A DNA stretch of 64,000 bases, taken from contig NW_025947728.1 in assembly GCF_000764305.2 (NCBI RefSeq), positions 62,001 through 126,000 of the forward strand, in the 5' to 3' direction. The DNA is from Hyalella azteca. Lineage: Eukaryota; Arthropoda; Malacostraca; Amphipoda; Hyalellidae. The notes under the pieces were generated by a model. The model saw nothing but the letters and a program-made list of their open reading frames with translations, ran no database searches and was not told where the DNA came from. Below, piece after piece: positions 1-12,100 of this stretch (positions are counted from its first letter, which is position 1; each line of letters opens with the position of its first letter). Both the position numbers and the translations under genes were made by a program.

Positions 1-89
1 CGTTCCAAACAGTGCTCATTGAGTATGAAAATAACAATAAAACATAGCAAATGCACAGCAACAAGAACATAGAACAACGAAGAACATAC

Positions 90-3000
90 TTTCTCCCTCA
101 TCTCGAGAAGCTTCTTGTTGTGTTTCTCCTGCGCGGTGAGGGGACGCGGCAGGTCCAGTTTTGGTACCCCGAAGCTCTCGTCTCCCCCGGGGCGGTTGGG
201 CTGAGGACTGTTCGACCGGGACCGGCGAGATGAACCCAGTGATGTCACTGGGAAAACAAGTTTTTCAGAAATTTTGTTGGGCTCATATTTTTCGAAATTT
301 TACATGAAGTTCATGAAGTGCGTGCTCTAAATTTTCTATATATTTTCGAAATGAAACTAAAAAATATAACTAAGTACTCACTGCAGTGAGTGACAGAGAG
401 CGCATTTTCTCGTCAATGAAAGCTTGAAGTCACGGACGAACATGACGAGCGGGTCACGGACGGACATGATGAGCACAATGGCGCCTTTTTTCCATATATG
501 TGAAAATGCGCTAAAAACCTTGAATTTGATGCATTAAATTCGGATAGGATCTAGGTTAAAGTGCGCTATAAATTCAATAATGAAATGGAACATCGAAAAT
601 CCAGTATCGTTCAACTTGGAGCTCAAATTTATTAGGCTAATGAGTATTCCTGTCGCCTCATTGACTTTGAATATCCGCGTTACAAAATTGAATTGTCGAT
701 TCCAGTGGTTTTAATCAATTACGTGATGTCATGCGTCTCACCTGATTTGGAATCATCGAAATTCTTCCCTTCCTCGAGCTCTTCGAAGGACAAGTACGAA
801 GACAAGCCACCTTCGGTCCCTCCAACCGAACCATCAAGTCCGGCAACCTTGTTCATCTCGCCCACCACCAGCGAGATCAGGTCGAACAAAGCGTCCTCAA
901 TGACCCGACTCAAGGCGTTCAAATCCTGTACAATGTAAGAGGGGCCCAGCAAATATTAATCAGGAATATAACATCGGGAATGAAACGCCTAAGGTTGAAA
1001 ATCGCTCTTTCGAGCGCGCTTCGAAAACAAGGTCTACTTTTAAGTTCGGCAATTCTGCTCGCGTCTCCGATTCAACGAATAAGCGATTCATTGAACAAGA
1101 GAAAAGAGGAACAAAATTTGGGCGAAGAAGCGCCAAGATCAGAAGCCCTAAAACCAGAAAGAGCGCTACGATTCAATCCTGCCTGCGTTAACAATGTAGG
1201 AAGGGAAAGCAACAACAGAACTAATAATTTCTTGGTCCTCCTGTAATAGCCAAGTATAAAAAGGAAAGATTTCAGTTTCGAGGCAGTTGGTCTTCAAGAT
1301 AAATAAATGCACTTTTGTTTGTAATAGCACATTTATGGTGACATTGGCTGGACGTGGGTTATACCATTGTGTATTACTACACAAATTTGGAACAACAATT
1401 TTGGGCACTAAATCACAATAAATCTTTTCCAAAAAGTGTCAATAGAATGCATTAAATTTAAAATTAGTAAACAATAGATCCCCACCCTAGCAGCACGACA
1501 GCACGTCGCGAAGGCCGTGTTGACTAGCGTGTCGAGGCTCCACGGCTTTTCGGTGGGCAAAGTTAGCAGTGCCACGGCAGCCATGTCTTCCAGCGTGCCT
1601 TCCATGCGGTGCTGGAAAATGTCGTTCACTCTGGAAAACAGAAATGAAATAAATAGATAGACACTAAAAGAAAACCTGGCTATAAATCTGTAGAAATGTT
1701 CACGACAATTTTCTTCAGGTGAGAAGCATGAATGTTTTCCGGATAATAAAAAAGAGATATCTGAAATATCTGTATATAAATTATTATAATATTATATCCA
1801 CAAATTATTTATAATATTATTAATCTAAAAATATATATTATTGTTATGGTTGTAATTTAAGTAATAGTCTGAATAAATAGGTAATAATAGTATATCTTTG
1901 AATCCTCTCGAGAACAGAGAAATCTCACCGATCAACGAGAGTTTCGAAAGACTTGAGTTGTTCAATTGTGGCCTCAAAGAAAGCTTGCGTCGAAACAGAA
2001 GACCAAGTCAGGGTCGTGAGGCCAGGTTGAAGCGCCTCTCGCAGCCTCGAGGCGTGGGGCACCAGCAAAGACCTCACTTGGGGACAGGCTTTTACCAGCA
2101 CCTTCTCGTACTCCTTTAAAATGTGCTGAGGGCGGAGGAAACATTTTACCACAATATGGGTTTTAGAAAATGTTTAGCTCTGATTATTTAATCTCATGGG
2201 TCAAAAATTGATATGCAGTATAGTTTACCCGCTGACTCACACGGAGCTGAACGGGAAATAAAATCCCTGAGATCTGAGAATCATATTGTCAAAAAATGTA
2301 TGAAAATCTCGTCGCTAATTTTCAAACTATCTTGATGTTAGATAGCTGGAGGTATTTTAATGCAAGTTAACTAACTGTCAAGAAGTAGACTCACTCGTGC
2401 CATATCTCGTTTCTGGTAGAGCAGTGGAGCTCTGTTCAGAAGGAGGTTTACCGCGTAAGGGATCTGATAAAAAAAATAAATCTGAGTAGAATTATCTAGG
2501 TGAATTATTTACAAAAAAATTAAATAAAAAAATTTAAAATTCTAAATTTAACGTAAGAATTGTTCCACCTTAATTTCTTTTATGTATGATTTTGAATTCA
2601 CAGTGATTCTCATTCGACGCAGATCGTATAATATCTGGATAGTCAATAAAAAAATAATATGCAAGAACTCTCATAATTTCTTAAAAATTGATTTGAATTA
2701 AGAATTTAGCTTAGAACCAACTTGAAATCCCATCTGCTGCATACACGTCGCCTCACGACACAGAGCTTGGATCCGAGGATCCCAGTTGACGTAGAGATCC
2801 TCGTTCTCTGGATGCTTCACAATGAGGGTGCAACGCAGAGATTTCTGCACCTCTGCTATCTGTGAAGAACAGCGTCGACACTTGATGTATGTCTTGAAAT
2901 TCAGACGAAAATACGTTAGTCAGTCATAGTCAATGGTTATTCACACTAATATCTGCCTTAAAATTGACGGCTTTATTTACAAAAGATCGTGAAAATGACA

Positions 3001-6000
3001 TAATAGATAGCAATAAGTGAAATAATTGCTCAAATAATGATTAGTAATGGATAAATTTCATCAGCCAAATAGAGATTTTCTTCATTAATTTACTTAACGT
3101 AAATTTTGGGTTAGCGTTTTTGAATAGTTTGATCTGAGCAAGGTATTTATAGCAACAACGACTTCGATGCCAGCTGTACTAGCAACGAATTCAGGAGTAT
3201 ATCTATGCAAAAGGGAACAAAAAATATCAATATCATATATAATATACATTGCATGTAAACATTTTTCCAAACGCTTTGAACTGACGCTTTGTCTTCTCCA
3301 CATGTCGTAGTACGTGATCTCGTACTGTACGAGGATGCGCCCCAGTCTGTTGTAGCGCTTGACGGCTTCTTTACCCTCAGGTAAATGCAGCAGAACTTTA
3401 TGGTCTTTAAAAAAGTCCATGGGCTCCTCCAGGTGCTTGAAGAGCGTCCGTGCCCACATGATCTTGCCTAAAGACAAGACTATATCTCTTACAAGCGAAA
3501 TCGCTAATTACCCTGGAATAAGGGACCCTATAATTTCTGAAAGTTAATGAAAGAATCTCGGTGATTTTAAGATTTATATTAGTTCAAGTAAGATGAACAT
3601 TAACCTGTGTATTAACCTGCAATAATTAAACCCGTTTTAAAGCTACTAGTAGCTTTTCGCCGATGAGCAGCATACACGGGACTTCACGCTGAAAATAGAT
3701 ATGACGGTGCCAGTTAACATACAATTCTTCCATGACAAAATTGATAGAAGTCAAAACTTTAAAATAACTCGCCTGCAATGGTCGGTAAACCCAGTAGCGG
3801 TAGCGGACAGTCGCAGTATTTGTTGTAGGCTTTGGTCACCTTGTCAATTTCCTGATGATAATGAGCCAGGACTTTCTTGTGCTTCCCTTCAACATCCAAA
3901 TTTGGTACAACCTCTGCTATTTTCTCGAACCTGTAATTTGAGAGAAATTCTAAGTGGCAAGTAAGCAGCATAAATGTTTTGTTATGAAACTTTTTGAGAG
4001 GTATCACTAAAATTCTATTTTCTGAAGCCCAATAATGAAATTTGGCTTCTTCTGATGATATCAATACTTCAATGTAAGACAAAGGTGATAAGTACAATTC
4101 TACTCTTCGGATCAGTTTCAGATAATTGAGATAAGAATAATAGTAAATATATCAGACATGGTGGAATAAATTATATGAGCGAGTGTCATTTTGGACATCC
4201 ACCTAGCTAGCGCTTATACCAATGCTTATTACATTTAATACTTATATAAGTTCAAAAGTGGACGAAGCTGCACCTGTTCAACATTCGCAGAGCCATGGGC
4301 GTGTCCCAAACCTCCTCATGCTCTTTCTCCACCATCGTGTGCACTCTCCTGAGCAACTCCTTCACGCTACTGCCAAACACCTTCCAAATAGGGTTAATAA
4401 TTGTAGGATAAACCTAGGCAAGGATAGTAAATCAAACCCCCCAAAAACAGTAAACCAACAATATCAACTATACCTCCAGTCAAATGACGTTTATTACGAG
4501 TTGATTTTGTTGAAGCAACGTTTGACCAAAATTAATTCAATGTTATGGGCTTCGTGGGAAAGGGCAGCACAATTTTTGTTACAAATAATCTTTGGAAACA
4601 TTACATGAGCTAAGGACATTCAGCAAATAGTCTCGAAATAATAGCTATCTGATCCATTGAAGTTTGGCTCACTTCTAGGTCGTCGTCGAACTGAGAGTCT
4701 CGGTAGTTGAGGTAATCATATGACTTATTCGATACTTCGGAACACATCTCCTGCCATGACTTGATGATGTCTTTCAGGCCTGTGATTAATATCAAATTCA
4801 GATTATATTTCCATATTTATTTACACTTCACAAATACATACTAAAAGCATTAATGCATCCGCTTATCCAGTGACTATTAACACAACTCAGTAGAGAGGGA
4901 AAATCAAAAGAAAATCATAATATAATGTTTAAATAATAGAACATAAGGCAAGATGCAGCAAATTGCACAGAAACTTTCAGATTTTTCAGTTTAAAAATGC
5001 AGTGTTGCATCACTAATTATACGCTCGAAAAAATACATCGAGAATGCAGAAGAAATGTTACATTGGGTACACATGTAAGAACATCGTAACCAGAATTTCA
5101 TATTATTTTTCACTACATTAATGAATATTTTATATGACAGCTATACAGAGCTGAATTGCTGCCTGAAGCAGTCCTGTAGCAACTCAAGCAGCAACGTACG
5201 CCATTCATGAAAATATATTCAAATAAAAATATACACGGAATACTTGTAAATATCACACGGGTAGGAATTTTAATAGAATACTGAGAAGCTTATTAGAAGC
5301 ATTACACAAGTAGGAGATTAAAGCTTACCCTGCTCCATGGGCAATAGCGCTGAAAGATCAGAACGAGAATTTAGTTAGCAAACAGAAAGTTTATCTCAAA
5401 CAGATGAGGACCGGAGACTTTAGCACAACAATGGTTATTTCAGAAAATAATTTATTAAACCCCTAATGTAATTATTTATTTTTAAATTTAGATCTCAATT
5501 CACATGCAATAATGGAAATTTCAGTGCAAAACATGGAAGAAGTAGAAGGATATAAACAATCGTACAACGAAGTACTTTTTGGTAGTCTGTTCATTTTTTA
5601 GAGTTTTACAACGCTGAGCAGCGATTAATTTACTCGGAACTGTAAATTTACAATAAATTGCAAAGCACTCCTAAATAAAATTAATTTAGTCATCGAATTT
5701 GGTGAATTTAAAATACCATAAGGATGCAAGATAATTAGGATAGATGGATTTAACAGCTCTGCATTTTCACCAAACGTTCAGGATGCAATTATAAATTTCC
5801 AAAAATGATTTTACAGGGCGTCCTAGTTTACAAGTGAAAGCAAATTAAATGTTTATGAACAAACATGGCTCAATTTCATATTGGATCCAGCAAATATACA
5901 GCAGGATATTCATTAATAATAATGAATAATTAGACGATTAATATTAATTGTACATACATTTGAGTCACGCCGTGCAGATATACATACCTACAAAAAATAA

Positions 6001-6102
6001 GTAATTATTTTATCATCTACGAAAATTAGAAGATTTTACACTCCCATTTTTAGCGCATTTTCTCATTTATGGAAAAAATGCACTATTGTGCTCGCCATGT
6101 CC

Positions 6103-6140
<38 letters not shown>

Positions 6141-9100
6141 CCGTGACCTCAAGTTTTCGTCGACGAGAAAATGCGCTCTCTGTCACTCACTGCAGTGAGT
6201 TTTGAGTTATATTTTTTAGGAACATGAAACGTTCAAATTTTATTACAATTATTACAGAATGAACGTGCATGCACGAACAATATAACTCTCATTCGTTTGG
6301 AACGTTTAATATAACATAATATTTATTAATAATAGAATATTTATCAGTTCCGCTTAGGCCGATTTCTGGCGTGAAGTCGATTCTTAACCACCAGGAAATG
6401 TGGCCGATGTCGACAAAAATTTTTTACAGCTAGTTACGGGTTTCGAACAGACCTATCTTGGTGATTTTAATCACTGGGCCACTCCAAGCTTCTTTCTTTT
6501 TCCATAACCACATCATCACTCATGTTAAACATATAATCCCTACCATAACACCACATTGTCATCATTCAAATCAAACATTTAACCCTTTCTAGAACACAAA
6601 ATTTTCATAATTTATATCGAACATTCATATAAAACATTTAACCCTTTATACAACACCACATTTTCGTCAGTTATGTCAAACATTCATTTCAAACATTTAA
6701 CCCTTCCTATATTCCTCACTCGTCGCAAGAATCCTGATCAGTGTTTTCAATTTAGCGATCAACTGAAGAGCTCACCTTGATTAGTTCGCATAAATGAAAA
6801 ACTACAGTTTTTTATATTTAATATTTATAAAAAAAATAAGATTATTTCAAACGGGAAATTTCAAACTGAAACTTTAAGAAAAAAAACTTATCAACATTTT
6901 GTTTAAAATACTTCAGTAAATCACATGCAGTTACTAAATAAGTTAGCTAATGCTGGATATAAGAATATCGAGATTTACATTCACTTCAACATTAACTTAG
7001 AGAAACATATGGAAAATACTTTTTGAAGCCTTGCTAAAAGTATTATACTTGCACAGGCACCCAATTTAAACATGTATTTAAACTTAGTAATATAGTTAAC
7101 GAACAATTTAATTGAAATAGGCAACCGTGCAAGTGAAACTCACATTCTGCCCGTCCTTCGAAAAATTCCGTAAATTTGTCCATCTGGTCGAAGAGAAGAA
7201 GGATGTTCTGCAGGCGGCCACAGAAGAGCTCCAGTTTCCCGAACACGTACTGCTCGCTGAAGCCAAACTGGCGGCGCTCCCCTGGAGTCTTGTCGAGGCG
7301 TTCCTGCGTATTTAGGGGCTTTAGAATCACTGAACCCAGTGCGATAATGTGTCTAGACTCTAGAAAATTAATAATCTTTGTATCCTTGTTGTGCGTTTCA
7401 GACGTAGCAGTTCCAGGCCGCGCCGGAGTGCAACCTCTGTATTCGATCTACCGCTCTGATCCCAGGTAGGCATGAAATAAACATCAGAGTTAATATCAAC
7501 ATCCTTTTACAACGATAACTTCCTCAGCCTTAAACGTCTTTTGCTGAAACAAGAAATAAAGTTTCATGTGTGAACAATAAAGAGTTCAAATAAATATTTA
7601 CATATACATATAAAGAGTTGAAATACGTATTCCTCACCTTGGTTTTCTCATAACTTCTTCGATAGGCAGCGCTGAGCTTGAGGCAGTCGTTGATCTTCTT
7701 CCTGACCTCTTCCCTAGGCTGGTTCCAGATGGTCTTCTCGCCTCGACACGACACGTGCACTTGACATGCTCGGATCATCTGATTTGTGATCTGGAAAACA
7801 AAAAAAAAACACCATTCTGATATCCAATCGTTTTTAAACCAGCTGCTTGTAAAAATAATTCATTGAGGCATGCGAACTGCGTCTAATAGTAATTTTTACC
7901 ATGAGCCTCAATCGAATTGGTAAACTAGCATTTTTCAGGACTGCAAGCGAGTGAAAATTTTTAACAAATTAAATTGGGAGAGCGCGTCACAATACATTTT
8001 ATTTGTGCCACGTAACAATATGAACGTCTTACAAAGTGGATCTTTCGCACGACATAATCGTGATCACCATATCGAACCCGGTGGAAGTCTAGTAGCTACT
8101 TGAAACTATCGTCAGTCATGAAAATATCCGGTCAAATGACATTATATTAGATCTTCTCTGAACAAGGCACGAAAAGGAAAAGAATCGGCGACAGGCCACA
8201 TCAGGCCTACACTTCAGCGCCGAGATCAATATGTTATGTTATGGGACCTACGATATTTTAGTTCTAGACCTCAAATTAATTCCGGAATCATAATCTTCAA
8301 TTTAATATCCTCCTGTTATTCCCAGAGCACAGAACCTTTATATTAACATTGGCCTTGGTTTAGTTAACTTTTAAATTGTTATGGCGTCATTATACTTTAA
8401 TGTTGACTGTCCCTAGAAATAAAACAACACGCTCGAACCGTGCCATTCTCAATATTATCAAATATGCATGGTTAGCTGGGTGAATCAAACATGCTTTTTG
8501 GTTTCCGGGCAAAGTCATTTTGAAACATGGTTGAAATTTATTTCTGCAGATTTTTTGACATAAATTTCACAAACAAATAAAAATATTTCAACAGATAGAT
8601 TCACTTGGAAAGGAAGCTAAACCGAGAACCAATAAACTATCTTCATGTCTATAATTTACACTTTTTTGTAACTATCATATACAAATCAGGTGATACAATA
8701 GATATTTAGGAACACATTCGAACGTAATCTGTGGTTTTTAAAGTTTGTAATTTATAGCGCGGTAGGCTTCAATGTCTTACTTTGATCAAAAGAGCAGATA
8801 GCTTTTCCGACGTGTTATAGAACCTCGACACGAGATGAATCATGCGGATGGTGTTGAATAGTGGCATGATGTAGGGGATCATCCCGGGCTGCAGCAAGAA
8901 AATCCATTCATATAAATAGTGAAATGATGTAGGGGATCATCCCGAGCTGAAGCAAGAAAGTCCATTCATATAAATAGTGGCATGATGTAGGGGATCATCC
9001 CGGGCTGCAGCAAGAAAATCCATTCATATAAATAGTGGCATGATGTAGGGGATCATCTCGGGCTGAAGCAAGAAAGTCCATTCATATAAATAGTGGCATG

Positions 9101-12100
9101 ATGTAGGGGATCATCCCGGGCTGCAGCAAGAAAATCCATTCATATAATTAGTCTCTGATTCGGTTCACTGAATTTCATATGTTGTCAAGTTTTTACCTTG
9201 AAGTTTACGTTAAAGATCTACAGTAAAATATACAGTAACGTTAACTTAATAGTTAAAATATACAGAACATTCACATGAATTCAGGTACAAATAGACAAAA
9301 ATTCTGAAGTCACACGAGCTACAAACTCAAAGGATTTCTTGTCCAAACACAGAGTAATATTTAGTTCTTTAAATAAACTCACAGGATCGTTGAGATAGAG
9401 CGGGTGGCAATGTTCCTCGATGGAATACACGAATTTTGCGTTGTCTTTTGCTTCTGCCAAGTTCTTGGTGACGCGGTCGTCTGCCGCCTGCCACGCCGGC
9501 AGCACCTTCGAGCGCGACAGTTGCAGCACCAGCACCACTCCACGAACCTGCAGTCAATGCTTTTTTTTTTAGGAGGAATACATAATTTATCGTTAGCTTC
9601 GCTATCAAGTAGTATAACGGTGACAGCGTTGGTCAGGCCATTATACCTGCATGTCGCCGATTCTGTACATAGCCATAATTTTCACCGCTTGTAGCACGTC
9701 TCGATCATCCAACTCATTGCTCCAATTTATGCCCGGCTATATAACGCCGATTTTAATCAGAACTGTCGCAGGTAGCTGGAATCGAACCAACAGCTCATTC
9801 TCCAATCCTGGTACTCAGCTGAACTGTAACCACTGTAACCTTCTTTGCTAAAAGCAAAGAAGGCGTTATTTACGCCTACAAGCCTACAAGCGTTATTTAC
9901 GAACTCGTAGCGATGCTGAGTATAACCTGTATGCAGGAGCTCGAAATCAAGCTAAAAAAGCTTGTCGAACCGCAGTCAAAAAATTTGAAAAAGACGTTGC
10001 CAAAAACTCGAAAAAGAACCCGAAAGCCTTCTTCTTGTATGCTAGTTCGAAGTGTAAGACAAGGGACGGTATTGCTGATTTGAATGTAAATCAACAGAAG
10101 ATATCTTCTGACGAGGGCAAGGCCAATGTTCTAAATCAGTTCTTTAGCAGCGTCTTCACTGATGAGGACTTGCATAGTATTCCAGCTATTTGAGGAGCGA
10201 CCAGACACCCCTGTTCAAAAAAGGTGACAGGAGTAATCCAGGTAACTACCGTCCTGTAAGTCTCACAAGTGTTGTGTGTAAAGTGATGGAATCGGTTATG
10301 AGGGATATGATTATAGATCACTTGACTGTTGACCATCTTCTATCAGACTGTCAGCATGGCTTTATTGCTGACAGATCATGCACCACTAATCTCCTGTCAA
10401 CCTTGAATAATTGGGCTCGCCTGCTGGACGAAAGGCAGCCAGTGGATGCTCTGTACTGTACCTCGATTTTGCCAAGACATTTGATAGTGTTCCGCATGAG
10501 CGACTGTTACGTAAAGTGAATTCTTTGGGAATAGAGGGAAATGTACTCCAATGGATCATGAATTTCCTAGTAGGCCGAAGACAACGTGTCAGCATTAATG
10601 GAACCGTATCAGACTGGGTAACTGTGAGCAGTGGTGTACCGCAAGGAAGCGTTCTTGGACCTGTTTTGTTCGTCGCTTTTATAAACGATCTACCAGAAGT
10701 AATGTCAAGCGTGTGCTCCATGTATGCCGATGACACAAAAGTTTATAATACAGTTAAGGATGCGTCAAATAAAATGCAACTGCAAAATGATCTTGATAGT
10801 TTAGTTGACTGGGTTGATGCGTGGCAGCTGCGTTTCAAAGCTGACAAGTGTAAAGTACTTCACCTCAGCAAGAACAATGAACAGCAAGCTTACAGCATGA
10901 GAAGACACGGTTGCAACGAGAGAGTTATGATTGAGAAGACTTGCGTGGAAAAAGATCTTGGAGTTTGTGTCGACAAGGAGCTAAAATTTTATAGGCATAT
11001 TGAAACGCAAGTTAATACATCCAATAAACTGCTTCGGCTGATCAGACGCTCCTACGAGTACCTAGATATAGAAATGATGTAGCTGTTGTTCACCTCTGTC
11101 GGACGCCCGAACCTAGAGTTTGGACACGTTGTGTGGTCACCGAAACTTGAAAAGGACAAAAATTTAGTTGAGAGTGTTCAAAGACGTGCAACAAGGATAA
11201 ACCCAGGAATAAAGGGCAAGTCTTATGAAGAAGATTGAAGATTATGAAGCTTCCCAGTCTCCGTTATCGTCGCCTGCGCTGTGACCTCATTGAAGTATAC
11301 AAGTATACTCAGGGGTTGTACAAGGTCCCAGAAGGATTACTAGAATTTGAAACAAGAACCAACACCAGGGGCCACAGCTATAAACTAAAAAAATTGCGGT
11401 GCAACTTATCCACGCGACAAAATTTCTTCTCGCTTCGAGTCACTGACATGTGGAACAGCTTTTCTGAAGATATTGTTGACGCTCCGAGTATGAACGCGTT
11501 CAAGAACAGACTAGACAAGGCCATGCATGAGCATATGTTTCGTATGAACGCGTTCAAGAACAGACTAGACAAGGCCATGCATGAGCATATGTTTAGTCTT
11601 AAAATGCCTCGTACCCTACGGAACAACTCATATCTAGAAGCGATTTTTAATCTACCGTCCGTTGAAAAGATCTGATCAAAAGGCCAGTCTAGTCAAGAAA
11701 AGTACATGAATCGGCGACAGGCCTATCCAGGCCTATTCTTTAATGCCAAAGATACTATATTATACTACTATACACTGTGCCAGCCTGCTGGGGCATCAGA
11801 AGCGTTAATGTTTTGTTTCGATCGATAATTTATTTTCAGACCACTTAACTACTTCACTCTTGTAAGATGTAAAGAAACGTTGGAGAAATTGAGTGAGTGA
11901 TTTATTGTCCTCATTCCACGATAAAGAATTAATCACAAGACTCACATTTGCTCCATCACTACTTCAAGCCTTCACATAAAATTCATTCGATGCGTTAAGG
12001 CTGGCTCCCGAAACAGCCGTTGGAAGCTCTACCCCAGAATCGATCAAGACAAAATTGAGGTTAAATACAAGATTACTGTGAAATTACCATCAATTAATAT

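Noticed and set aside
7380..7470. An extra dynein exon between exons 11 and 12
   Set aside because: Exons 11 and 12 already join in phase with continuous family-like sequence; no suitable splice pair.
8859..9148. CRISPR array
   Set aside because: Head-to-tail repeats without unique spacers, in a eukaryotic gene.
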